Source: Acidobacteriota bacterium (lineage in GTDB: Bacteria; Actinomycetota; Acidimicrobiia; Spongiisociales; ZC4RG35). From it: a stretch of DNA of 42,101 nt. How positions within the stretch are numbered: the first letter of the stretch is position 1; each line of letters begins with the position of its first letter. The stretch is taken from the NCBI GenBank assembly GCA_022573225.1, contig JACZUI010000020.1, forward strand, positions 1 to 42,101, read 5' to 3'. Below are positions 1-6,636 of this stretch, one piece after another. The notes under the pieces are model-generated. The model ran no database searches and was not told the DNA's origin. It saw only the letters and a program-made list of their open reading frames with translations. Made by a program: the position numbers and the translations under genes.

Positions 1-98
1 GCGAAACACAAGAACCTCCCCTTCATTGAGATCTCCTCACCGCCTTCAAGAACCGTGAACTTGTAGTGGTGGCCTTCAGTGATTTCATTGAGGTCCAT
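1..98 (-). CDS. partial unknown protein, N-terminus only
   Basis: An open frame starts with ATG at 98 and runs off the left edge. It encodes about 32 residues beginning MDLNEITEGHHYKFTVLEGG, with normal-looking composition and no stop. The upstream Shine-Dalgarno is weak. The fragment is too short to place in a family. It reads like a small beta-rich protein, but that is inference only. Its neighbours give no clue, because the next 590 bases hold no convincing gene. Confidence 0.45.
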   Translation of the reverse strand, partial: MDLNEITEGHHYKFTVLEGGEEISMKGRFLCF

Positions 99-597
99 AG
101 CTGGAGCCTAGAAAGAACTCCGACCCTCCGACGAGGATCGCCCGTCGTAGCGGCGTTTTCCGGTGGTGTGGGTGAGGTTGGGGTGGGTTCGGACTGGGCA
201 TGGGGATAGGGACATCCCAGTAAGGAGTACGCCGGAACCCACCCCTTCCTCACCTAGTCGAACCTACACCAACCGACCACTCTCCGCGGTGATTAGACTT
301 ACACTCGAACACAACCGGCATCAGGGTCGGCCCTGGATAGACGAAACCCCCGGTGGCCGGTCCGGCTCCTAGGAAGATATTGGACACGGTCCCCCGGGGG
401 TTCCAACATTGAGGGGAAGTTCCACAGTCTCAACAGGATCAAAAATACACTCAGCCCGCTCATTTGCAACCTATGTGTCTGGGCGGGAGGGGAGGTTATC
501 AGCTGGGCTATCTCAGGCCTCCCCCACCCGCCCGGATGACCACCGGGGAAGAGGGGTACCAACTCCCCGGCATCACGGGCAGGCTACGACTGCCAGC

Positions 598-624
598 CGC
601 CCATAACCGGCATTATGTGCGGTT
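598..624 (+). repeat. 27-bp palindromic repeat, copy 1
   Basis: This 27-base block (core CATAACCGGCATTATGTGCG) recurs without mismatch at 1327-1353. Its halves are imperfect inverted repeats of each other (cgcccataa against ttatgtgcgg), so it can fold as a hairpin. A diverged inverted copy lies 17 bases downstream at 641-667. It resembles a REP-type intergenic palindrome. Confidence 0.7.
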
Positions 625-640
625 CCTGACACGGTGACCA

Positions 641-667
641 GCCGCACATAAGTGCCGTTATGTGCGG
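641..667 (-). repeat. palindromic repeat, inverted copy
   Basis: CCGCACATAA (642-651) and TTATGTGCGG (658-667) form a perfect 10-bp stem around the loop GTGCCG. The block is a diverged, inverted version of the 27-bp repeat at 598-624. It ends about 20 bases beyond the stop of the minus-strand lipoprotein gene, so it may also act as a transcript end. Confidence 0.65.
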
Positions 668-688
668 GCGCTGCGCTCCGCTCCCGTT

Positions 689-1234
689 TTAGGGGTTGTA
701 CGGTCGCATCGGACCCGTTCGGAGGTCTGATGCTCGGCCTGGACATGGGTCGCCGCCGATTGCTGTCCACTTCACAGCACCGTTGCCAGCCGGTTCCACG
801 GTGTAGCGAGAGGCTTGACCTGCGCAGCTCGGGCTGTCCTCGTCACCTGCCCATGTGAATTCCGATCCATCGAGGTTCCACTGTCCCCGTTCTACGTTTC
901 CTTCGGCGTTGCCGTCCGGCGAGCCCGACACGGTAAGCGTGCCGTTTTCGTTGAATTGCACGTATACACCATCGTTGGATACCCACATCCCAACGAAATC
1001 ATCCTCGTTGAGAGCTTCGTCTCCGCCGCAGCTAACGATGAGTGCGGCACCTGCTACAAGGATGATCGCTGCTCTAAGCCAAGGCACCATTCGCCGCCGG
1101 GCCGTGGCCTCCTCCGGGTTGTCTGTCGCACCGTTTCGAGGAATCTCCGTGAGCATCTCCTGTTCATTGCGGAAACCAGTCCGAGAATCAAGGATCGCCG
1201 AGGCTTGCTCCAGCCCTCGGTTCTCAAGTCTCAA
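689..1234 (-). CDS. putative lipoprotein of unknown function
   Basis: The N-terminal region has a basic stretch (ATARRRMVPWLR), a hydrophobic segment and a lipobox-like end (LIVSC followed by GGDEAL), as expected for a lipid-anchored exported protein. The mature part is about 110 residues and beta-rich, with phrases such as GMWVSNDGVYVQFNENG and GQWNLDGSEFTW. These recall small lipocalin-like or copper-resistance-like barrels, but I do not recognise a family. The start is uncertain: TTG at 1234, ATG at 1156 (AGGAG almost touching it) and ATG at 1090 all precede the signal sequence. It stands alone, with palindromic repeats on both sides. Confidence 0.6.
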   Translation of the reverse strand: MRLENRGLEQASAILDSRTGFRNEQEMLTEIPRNGATDNPEEATARRRMVPWLRAAIILVAGAALIVSCGGDEALNEDDFVGMWVSNDGVYVQFNENGTLTVSGSPDGNAEGNVERGQWNLDGSEFTWAGDEDSPSCAGQASRYTVEPAGNGAVKWTAIGGDPCPGRASDLRTGPMRPYNP

Positions 1235-1326
1235 TGCGCTCTGCTGGAAGTGGCATATACAGTACGCACATCGGGCGACCGCGTCTCACATCCGATACGC
1301 TACGAACGGGTTGCTGCCGGAACGCC

Positions 1327-1353
1327 CGCCCATAACCGGCATTATGTGCGGTT
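1327..1353 (+). repeat. 27-bp palindromic repeat, copy 2
   Basis: Exact copy of the 27 bases at 598-624, in the same orientation, upstream of the lipoprotein gene. The two copies bracket that gene 700 bases apart. Confidence 0.7.
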
Positions 1354-1430
1354 TTCGTTCTCCCGTGTGAATGCTGGATTCGCTCCAAAAACCTGGGCGG
1401 CCGAACAATGGCCCATGCGCGGGACGTGAC

Positions 1431-1455
1431 AATCCCAGACCGTTGGCCTGGGATT
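1431..1455 (-). terminator. hairpin downstream of the tRNA-Met fragment
   Basis: AATCCCAG (1431-1438) and CTGGGATT (1448-1455) form a perfect 8-bp stem. It lies 8 bases beyond the 3' end of the minus-strand tRNA-Met remnant, where a tRNA terminator would be expected. This suggests that the DNA to the left is the original chromosomal flank of that tRNA. Confidence 0.45.
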
Positions 1456-1463
1456 TCTCATTC

Positions 1464-1505
1464 GTAGCGGGGGCGGGATTTGAACCCGCGACCTTCGGGT
1501 ATGAG
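1464..1505 (-). pseudogene. 3' part of a tRNA-Met(CAT), likely attachment-site remnant
   Basis: Read on the minus strand, the bases run from the anticodon loop (CTCATA) through CCGAAGG, a complete T-arm (GCGGG TTCAAAT CCCGC) and a 3' acceptor strand ending CCCCGCTAC. The D-arm, 5' acceptor strand and 5' anticodon stem are missing, and the sequence changes abruptly at the anticodon. A tRNA cut this way is the usual footprint of a tyrosine-recombinase element. The 3' end points away from island A. No complete matching tRNA-Met is in the window. Confidence 0.75.
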
Positions 1506-1518
1506 ACCAATGCACCAC

Positions 1519-1596
1519 GTGTCCGCTTGTGTCCTGCAATGCACGCAAGTAGCTGTTGGTTGAGATTCTTCGGAAGCAGCGTGTCCCCCCGTGTCC
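1519..1596 (+). repeat. two pairs of GTGTCC direct repeats, 10-bp phased
   Basis: GTGTCC occurs at 1519, 1529, 1581 and 1591, so each pair is offset by exactly one helical turn. An inverted GGACAC lies at 1647-1652. The first pair starts 14 bases from the tRNA-Met remnant, as arm-type integrase sites do next to an att core. A similar three-copy array lies at 40926-40951. Confidence 0.55.
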
Positions 1597-1707
1597 TTTC
1601 CATTCCTCGGATTGCTCACCTTCCGTTAGCAAATGGTTTGCTGACAGGACACCTATAGGAGCCCAATTCGTGCCTCAACCCAACCGCTTCAGCGATACGG
1701 TAAATCC

Positions 1708-2448
1708 ATGTTCGAACCGACCGAGGAAGTCATAGCTGAGCTTTTTGAAGAGTTGATTCAATCCCACTTCGATGTAACGGTGGGCCTTCGCACGCGGAAG
1801 GATGCGACAGACGGGTCGGACCTGCGAGTCGATTTCGTGTACGAAGAAGCTCAGCCACAACCTCTCGCTCTTGAAGTCACAAGCCTCCCGACTGGCTGGC
1901 TCTTCGCTGCTCACTCCGCTGGCGAAAAGTGGACTTCGAAGTTGGACGAGATCGCGAAGTCGGAGAGATTGGGTCTCTGGCGAATCCACTACTCCGCTGA
2001 AACTGACATCAAACAGTTGGTGGATGTTGTTGCTGATGTTCTGCGACAACCAAATGCTGACGAGTACCGGGATCCAGAGAATCGGTTCAGCTTGTCGCGC
2101 ACCCAGTCCGACACACACGGTGTCGCCTATCTCGGCGTAATGGGCGGGGTAACGGGAATCGGAGGGTTCTCTGCGGATCTGCTCAACACAGCACTGGACA
2201 ACGCAGTGAAACTCAGCGAGGCACGGCCACGTCAAACACACCTAATCGTCCGCGTCGCCCTCAATCGGTCGCGGGACCAAACACTGACGCTCGTCCCACC
2301 CAATCCGGAACAACTACCGCAATTGGCACACATCGACTGGATATGGGTGGTCTTCAACACGGACTCGCAAGGAATGGGTGACCGTCCGTGGGCATGGTGG
2401 GCGCGTCCGGGCAACAACGTATGGAACGTCCAGATCGGATCCCTATGA
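1708..2448 (+). CDS. unknown 246-residue cytoplasmic protein, possible degenerate nuclease fold
   Basis: A single plus-strand gene at the outer end of island A, with no signal peptide and no membrane segment. Residues about 35-60 contain DLRVDFVYEE followed by LALEVTSL. The spacing recalls the D...ExK core of PD-(D/E)xK nucleases, but the lysine is replaced by threonine, so this is only a hint. The C-terminal half is Trp-rich (IDWIWVVF, RPWAWWARPGNNVW). The upstream Shine-Dalgarno is poor. I do not recognise the family. Its place between a tRNA remnant and element genes suggests cargo. Confidence 0.6.
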   Translation: MFEPTEEVIAELFEELIQSHFDVTVGLRTRKDATDGSDLRVDFVYEEAQPQPLALEVTSLPTGWLFAAHSAGEKWTSKLDEIAKSERLGLWRIHYSAETDIKQLVDVVADVLRQPNADEYRDPENRFSLSRTQSDTHGVAYLGVMGGVTGIGGFSADLLNTALDNAVKLSEARPRQTHLIVRVALNRSRDQTLTLVPPNPEQLPQLAHIDWIWVVFNTDSQGMGDRPWAWWARPGNNVWNVQIGSL

Positions 2449-2570
2449 CGGTATCCGGGCTCCCGCTCAGGGCGTGTGAAGCTATTTAGGGGGTTTGCCT
2501 CGTTGGTGAGGTCGTCGAGGGAGCAGAACATGTTCGAATCGCCCACCTCGCCACATTAAGCGTCTCGCGG

Positions 2571-2948
2571 CTAGCTCTGATGTCCTTGCTTGTGAGGCGA
2601 TAGGGATAGGAACAGCACGGAGATGACGGCCCATCCGAACTCGATTCGTCGGATATCAAGTCCGAAGCATGCAGTTCTCGACACTGGGACCAGGGCATTT
2701 GCGTTAGTGCAAACGGAATGAACCGGGGGTGCCGTCGTCTGAGGCGGCAACGTTGACCTTGCGACCATAGATGTCGGAGAAATCTGAGGCGGCAGGGTTG
2801 ACCTTGCGACCATAGATGTCGGAGAAGTGGGTGCCGTCGTCTGAGGTAGGGGGTGCGGGCCAGAGCCTCTGTAGGGGGCCCCTGCTGGAATCGAGAACCC
2901 GTGCCCCTCCCACTCGCCCCTCCGGAGTGGATTGGTCGCCTTGTTCAA
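2571..2948 (-). CDS. unknown 125-residue protein with internal tandem repeat
   Basis: This is probably the last gene of the island A minus-strand operon. A TTG at 2948 overlaps the TGA of the preceding gene (TTGA), matching the couplings upstream. The N-terminus, NKATNPLRRGEWEGHGFSIP, looks like a normal protein. The middle is a 15-codon tandem duplication (TSMVARSTLPPQ repeated), and the C-terminus has a hydrophobic segment (FGWAVISVLFLSLS) that could be a membrane helix. The repeat also reads openly in another frame, so a decayed or frameshifted gene is possible. Confidence 0.4.
   Translation of the reverse strand: MNKATNPLRRGEWEGHGFSIPAGAPYRGSGPHPLPQTTAPTSPTSMVARSTLPPQISPTSMVARSTLPPQTTAPPVHSVCTNANALVPVSRTACFGLDIRRIEFGWAVISVLFLSLSPHKQGHQS
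2738..2826 (-). repeat. 45-bp tandem duplication
   Basis: The block starting TCTGAGGCGGCA at 2738 recurs at 2783 with two differences (CAACG against CAGGG), a period of 45 bases or 15 codons. The flank GGGTGCCGTCGTCTGAGG is also duplicated, at 2727-2744 and 2829-2846. In another minus-strand frame each unit encodes FSDIYGRKVN followed by Ala-Ala-Ser. Confidence 0.85.
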
Positions 2949-3448
2949 TCGTTCAGCGAACTTGTCACGGTCCAAACCTTGGCTCCAGGGTTAGGTTCGG
3001 GTTCCGATTCCGCTTCGGCTTCGTCGGGTTCGGGGAACGGCGTCAGGCCGGCCCGTATGCGATCCTCATTCTGGATGACGCGCATGTCCAGCTCGTAGAC
3101 GGAGCCGTCTTCCAGACGCTTGACCTGTGCCGCCCGCGCCTTGGCTGACTCGCTCGGCTCCGGGCGCTCGAACTCGGCCGCGCCTGGCATTGGAGGCATC
3201 ACGGTCCAACCGTCGAGCGCGGCTCTACCGGCCAGGCCCAGTTGGCGCTGCACCGCCGGCAGCGGTTTCGGTTCGATCTTCCGTGCACCTGGGGGGGCGG
3301 TGAGGGCCAGAACGTCCGCGGCGAGCAGCTCGAGGGTTTTCTCGGGCAAGGTGTCGAGGATGGCCTGCAACTGTTGCTGGTAGACCTGCGCGGCGGTCAA
3401 CTCAGCAGTCTCTGTCTCAGCGGTCGGGCCCTGTCGTTTGGTCTTCAT
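2945..3448 (-). CDS. unknown 167-residue element protein, helical with acidic tail
   Basis: ATG at 3448 overlaps the stop of the SWIM gene (ATGA), and its own stop overlaps the next start (TTGA), so it is translated within the island A operon. Residues 14-55 look helical (AELTAAQVYQQQLQAILD and LELLAADVLAL). The last 30 residues are rich in Glu and Pro (EPDEAEAESEPEPNP). There is no signal peptide, membrane segment or catalytic motif that I can name. It could be an element-specific accessory or DNA-metabolism protein. Confidence 0.6.
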   Translation of the reverse strand: MKTKRQGPTAETETAELTAAQVYQQQLQAILDTLPEKTLELLAADVLALTAPPGARKIEPKPLPAVQRQLGLAGRAALDGWTVMPPMPGAAEFERPEPSESAKARAAQVKRLEDGSVYELDMRVIQNEDRIRAGLTPFPEPDEAEAESEPEPNPGAKVWTVTSSLND

Positions 3449-3744
3449 CGTGGTGTCTCCGTCGGTAGTGGTTGGTTATGTGCTGGAAGGTGGGATTCGG
3501 CTGTCTCCCAAGGGGCCCCGCGCGGTAGGTCGACCGCGGTGGTCAACCTCAACGCTCGCAGATGCGAACAGTTGGCGGTCCGCGCCGGGCAAGTGCAACT
3601 CCATGCGCCGTTTCTGTAGCCGGCTGCGTGTATTGCACTGTCGCCGCGGACTATGGCGTCGACCCGGTCGGGGCCGACTTGGGTGAGGATGACTCTGCCC
3701 TCGCCGAGGTATCTGCGGCTCTTCTGATAGGCGCTCTCTCTCAT
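3445..3744 (-). CDS. small SWIM-type zinc-finger protein
   Basis: The protein is 99 residues from ATG at 3744, a start that overlaps the stop of the upstream gene (ATGA) and is preferred to the start at 3807. Residues about 45-65 read WSCTCPARTANCSHLRAL, a good CxC...CxH SWIM zinc finger. A beta-rich segment before it (GRVILTQVGPDRVDAIVRGD) matches the usual lead-in. SWIM domains bind nucleic acid or protein partners. In full-size families they sit beside helicases or transposases, whereas here the finger is almost the whole protein. A role in element DNA metabolism is inferred from the operon. Confidence 0.7.
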   Translation of the reverse strand: MRESAYQKSRRYLGEGRVILTQVGPDRVDAIVRGDSAIHAAGYRNGAWSCTCPARTANCSHLRALRLTTAVDLPRGAPWETAESHLPAHNQPLPTETPR

Positions 3745-4370
3745 CCCGATACCTGGGTTCCACAACCTGCGCAATAGCCCTCGGTGTCCATCGCTCGGTG
3801 GTAGCACTCGCCGGGATGGAGCTTGACCGGAGAAGTATCTGTCTTCGCTTCTCTCGAAGCGGTTTCATATTCCTTTTCTCTTTCTTTTGTGACACCACTG
3901 TGGTTCTGCGGCGGCGACCACCTAGGTGCCACGGGGACAGCACCACTGTGGTTACTCGGCCGTGACACCTCTGTGGTTTCACGGTTTCGCTTTATCCGCG
4001 ATGCGCGAGCGGCTGCCTTCAAAGCGTTGTTTGTCGGCTCTACCACGATCTGCCCCGACTCCCACTCATCATCGGTAGGGATCTGCAAAGCCCAGTGCTT
4101 GCTGCCGTACTTGCCCGTCTGATCGTCCTTGATCTGGCCTTTCACGAGGACAAACCAATTCGCATTGATAAGGGAATTCCAGTCATCACGCATCTGCGAG
4201 GCAGACCTGAATCCTGACGCGAGAGCGATCTTTCGCTGCTCAGCAAAACAGACCTTCACGGCGGCGCTGTCAACGACGTAGCGAGCCATATTCATGAGGA
4301 TCAGGCGCTCTGCCCTGGTCACCCATCCGGGTGGGATGCCTCTGACGAGGTCCTCCGTCCTCCAGCCCAT
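3741..4370 (-). CDS. winged-helix replication-initiator-like protein
   Basis: Starting from ATG at 4370 (a TTG at 4391 is also in frame), the N-terminal 100 residues read as a phage/plasmid replication-type winged helix: GIPPGWVTRAERLILMNMAR, then FAEQRKIALASGFRSASQMRDDWNSLINANWFVL. The middle is basic and low in complexity, with repeated NHSG. The C-terminus carries CYHRAMDTEGYCAGCG, a likely small zinc site. It sits between the excisionase-like and SWIM genes and overlaps the latter by 4 bases. A replication or copy-control role is inferred from fold and context, not from a catalytic motif. Confidence 0.55.
   Translation of the reverse strand: MGWRTEDLVRGIPPGWVTRAERLILMNMARYVVDSAAVKVCFAEQRKIALASGFRSASQMRDDWNSLINANWFVLVKGQIKDDQTGKYGSKHWALQIPTDDEWESGQIVVEPTNNALKAAARASRIKRNRETTEVSRPSNHSGAVPVAPRWSPPQNHSGVTKEREKEYETASREAKTDTSPVKLHPGECYHRAMDTEGYCAGCGTQVSG
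3891..3978 (+). repeat. three iteron-like repeats inside the replication-like gene
   Basis: CACCACTGTGGTT occurs at 3893-3905 and 3941-3953, and CACCTCTGTGGTT at 3966-3978. Each unit is nearly palindromic (ACCACTGTGGT), and all lie in the same orientation within about 90 bases of the low-complexity middle of the gene. Replication iterons are sometimes embedded in rep genes, which fits the annotation of the host gene. Confidence 0.5.
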
Positions 4371-4440
4371 CAGACATGCCTGCCGCCGCAACCTCTGGTA
4401 ATCTGAGGGTTGTCGGTCGGTTGAAACTGACTTGAGGAAG

Positions 4441-4464
4441 CGCCTCTCGAGACTGAGGCGTTTT
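4441..4464 (+). terminator. terminator-like hairpin, antisense to the operon
   Basis: CGCCTC (4441-4446) pairs with GAGGCG (4455-4460) and is followed by TTTTCCTTT on the plus strand. It lies in the gap between the excisionase-like and replication-like genes. Its T-run would stop plus-strand, antisense transcription rather than the operon itself. Confidence 0.35.
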
Positions 4465-4479
4465 CCTTTGTTAGTGGGC

Positions 4480-4698
4480 TCATTTCACACCGGGATTCTC
4501 CACGTCAGGCTCGGTCGGTCTTTTCGCATCGAGGCCGAGGACCTCGCGAAACGGTGCCGCGGGAATCAGCAGTCTGCGACCGACATGTAACACGGGAACA
4601 CCGCAAAGTTCTCCGTCTCGGGCCACCACCGAGTACGCCAGGCCGCGGGATATCCCCATCATTTCGGCAGCGCGACAAATTGTGATTGTGGCGCTCAC
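4480..4698 (-). CDS. excisionase-like helix-turn-helix protein
   Basis: A 72-residue protein with a MerR/excisionase-type DNA-binding fold: ITICRAAEMMGISRGLAY is the helix-turn-helix and VLHVGRRLLIPAAPFREVLG the wing and last helix. Proteins of this size and pattern act as recombination directionality factors or small regulators in actinobacterial integrative elements. ATG at 4698 overlaps the stop of the XRE gene (ATGA). It is clearly paralogous to the island B protein at 37383-37583, with which it shares SRGLAY and RLLIPAAP. Confidence 0.75.
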   Translation of the reverse strand: MSATITICRAAEMMGISRGLAYSVVARDGELCGVPVLHVGRRLLIPAAPFREVLGLDAKRPTEPDVENPGVK

Positions 4699-4895
4699 TG
4701 GACGGCTTCCTGTTTGGGAGCGATCCGGCTCACTGAGACTCCGAGGGCTCTTGCGATCGAGACCACCGTCTCTGGCTTCGGACGCACCTGTCCGTTCTCA
4801 AGCCTCGAAATCGTGGCGGCATCGACGCCAGCCAGATAGCCGACAGCTTCCAGCGTGAGCCCTCTTGTCTTACGTATCTCTCGCAGCTCCGACAT
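4695..4895 (-). CDS. XRE-family transcriptional regulator
   Basis: A 66-residue Cro/C1-type protein. LREIRKTRGLTLEAVGYLAG and VDAATISRLENGQVRPKPET form the helix-turn-helix, and the rest completes the five-helix domain. ATG at 4895 is chosen because AGAGGAGAAG lies just before it; a TTG at 4928 adds 11 unlikely residues. It is the first gene of the minus-strand operon, diverges from the repressor-integrase pair across about 120 bases, and probably sets the switch between the two transcription units. Confidence 0.8.
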   Translation of the reverse strand: MSELREIRKTRGLTLEAVGYLAGVDAATISRLENGQVRPKPETVVSIARALGVSVSRIAPKQEAVQ

Positions 4896-5015
4896 CCTCG
4901 ACTTCTCCTCTGGTGGATGGTCGTGCAATCTGTTCTACTATCTGTACAAGACCCTAGTTTGCACGATGGCCGACCACAAACCAAGATGGTGTTGCATCGA
5001 TATGGAAGGATTGAC

Positions 5016-5486
5016 ATGCCTGGAATCCCCGCCCGACGAGAACCACACCCAGGCTCCAAATACCCATCGGACATAGTCGGCCGGCGAGCCAAAGACGCTC
5101 GACGCCTCCACGATCGTCTCTCGCAGGAAGCGACTGCTGACAGGATGGTTGCCCTCGGTCATGGCACGTGGACTCGACAGACGGTCGGACAGGTCGAGAA
5201 CGCCGAGCGAAACTTGACTGTCGACGAGCTGGTATCTCTCGCTGCGGCGCTTCAGACGATGGTTGCGTATCTTCTTAGCCCAGCGTCACCAGCGGATCCT
5301 TTTACCGACGAGCCGGTCGACATCGGAGGACCTGACCCTTTAGGTCGTACCGAGATGAGGGGTCTTTATGGTTTCAACAGGACTCCCCACCCCCAGGCGG
5401 ACGGCTACTACGAGTGGCCCGACATGACATTCAAGGTTGGTACGAAATGGATGGAACTGGAGGGAGAGGGCGTGAGGTATGAGTAG
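5016..5486 (+). CDS. helix-turn-helix repressor-like protein coupled to the integrase
   Basis: ATG at 5016 has GGAAGG 6 bases upstream, which decides the start. The protein is 156 residues. Residues 20-95 read as a Cro/C1-type domain (VGRRAKDARRLHDRLSQEAT, TWTRQTVGQVENAERNLTVDELVSLAAAL). The C-terminal half (GLYGFNRTPHPQADGYYEWP) is unknown. The gene overlaps the integrase start by 8 bases, so the two are co-translated. By analogy with phage and integrative-element layouts it may be an immunity repressor that also limits integrase expression. Confidence 0.7.
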   Translation: MPGIPARREPHPGSKYPSDIVGRRAKDARRLHDRLSQEATADRMVALGHGTWTRQTVGQVENAERNLTVDELVSLAAALQTMVAYLLSPASPADPFTDEPVDIGGPDPLGRTEMRGLYGFNRTPHPQADGYYEWPDMTFKVGTKWMELEGEGVRYE

Positions 5487-6636
5487 GCGACCCAAGGGAA
5501 CGGGGAACATTCGCGAGCGTGACGGCCGCTACCAGGCGCGGTATTCGTACGTCGACGGATACGGCAAGCGTCGACAGCGATCGGGGATGTTCGACACGAG
5601 GACCGCCGCTCGCGCCTGGCTCAACCAGCATCTGGCTGAAGCCGGCAGCGGTCGAATCACCGACGCCGGAGGCATCACCGTGGGCGAATACCTGATCGAC
5701 TGGCTTGGTTCGCTCGGCATGCAGCAGCTCGAGGCGGCAACAGTGTCCTGGTATCAATCCGCGGCGCTGCGACACATCATCCCCGCGCTCGGCAAAGTGC
5801 GCCTGGCGAAGCTCTCCGCGGTGCAGATCGAAAGCTTCCTCGCAGCAAAAGCCGAAAGCGGCCGGCTCGACGATAAGGGTGGGCTCGGTCCTGCTTCTGT
5901 CCGACGATTGCAGGTGACGTTGCACAAGGCTCTCGACGCCGCGGTGCGTAAGGGATTGCTGGCGACTAATCCGGTCGATCTTGCTGACAAGCCGAAGATC
6001 CCTCCCAGTGACGTCACCGAAACCGTGTGGACCCCTGAGACCATGACAGCATTCCTCAGTGCGACGGGGACCGACCGGCTCGCCCCTCTCTGGCAGGTGG
6101 CAAGCATGACGGGTCTAAGACGCTCTGAGCTGTGCGGCTTGCAGTGGCCTGATATTGAACTCGACTCCGCAGTCCTGTCTGTTAAAAGGGCACGCATACA
6201 GATCAACGGCGGCAAGCCAATCACCAAAGGGCCGAAGTCGGCAGCCTCGCGGCGGGTCGTGGACTTCGACGCTGAGATGGTCAACGTACTCCGGCGTTGG
6301 AAGGTCGCCCAGCTCGAGGAGCGTCTCCGGGCCGGGACCGCATGGGAGTCGGGAGAGTGGCTGTTCACCAATGAGATCGGGCAGCCGGTCAACCCGGAAT
6401 GGGTGGGCAAACGGTTCCGCCGACTCATCGCAGACGCCGGCCTACCGATTATCACGATGCGTCAGCTTCGCCACTCCCACGCCACGGCCTTGCTCAAGGC
6501 CGGGGTCCATCCCAAGGTGGTGCAGGAGCGTCTCGGACATTCCTCGATCTCGGTGACCATGGACATTTACTCGTCAGTGCTTCCGGGCATGCAGCGCGAA
6601 GCCGTCGAGCGTTTGGCCACGATGATGGGCCGGTAG
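5479..6636 (+). CDS. int: tyrosine recombinase (integrase), island A
   Basis: A full-length 385-residue phage-type integrase. It has an N-terminal arm-binding domain (residues 1-50, GTGNIRERDGRYQARYSY), a SAM-like core-binding domain (about 65-165) and a catalytic domain (180-385). Visible active-site residues are R214 (TGLRRSE), K250/K253, R331 (RQLRHSHAT), H354 (GHSS) and the nucleophile Y364 (MDIYSS). The first His of the usual HxxR motif is Arg here (R328). It points at tRNA-Ala 76 bases away, the normal position for an integrase beside its attachment site. Confidence 0.93.
   Translation: MSRRPKGTGNIRERDGRYQARYSYVDGYGKRRQRSGMFDTRTAARAWLNQHLAEAGSGRITDAGGITVGEYLIDWLGSLGMQQLEAATVSWYQSAALRHIIPALGKVRLAKLSAVQIESFLAAKAESGRLDDKGGLGPASVRRLQVTLHKALDAAVRKGLLATNPVDLADKPKIPPSDVTETVWTPETMTAFLSATGTDRLAPLWQVASMTGLRRSELCGLQWPDIELDSAVLSVKRARIQINGGKPITKGPKSAASRRVVDFDAEMVNVLRRWKVAQLEERLRAGTAWESGEWLFTNEIGQPVNPEWVGKRFRRLIADAGLPIITMRQLRHSHATALLKAGVHPKVVQERLGHSSISVTMDIYSSVLPGMQREAVERLATMMGR

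Larger units (their letters stand above)
99..688. other. 590-base stretch with no convincing gene
   Basis: Short open frames exist on both strands, but their proteins are Pro/Arg-rich and low in complexity and have no plausible ribosome binding sites. The only structure I see is the palindromic repeat pair at 598-667. The stretch could be decayed mobile DNA or intergenic spacer. Confidence 0.5.

Noticed and set aside
163-372. 69-codon plus-strand frame near the left edge
   Set aside because: Pro/Thr/Arg-rich product, no ribosome binding site and no recognisable motif.
1371-1658. Plus-strand open frame containing GAGFEPATFGY
   Set aside because: This is the well-known spurious translation of the antisense of a tRNA 3' end; the real feature is the tRNA-Met remnant.
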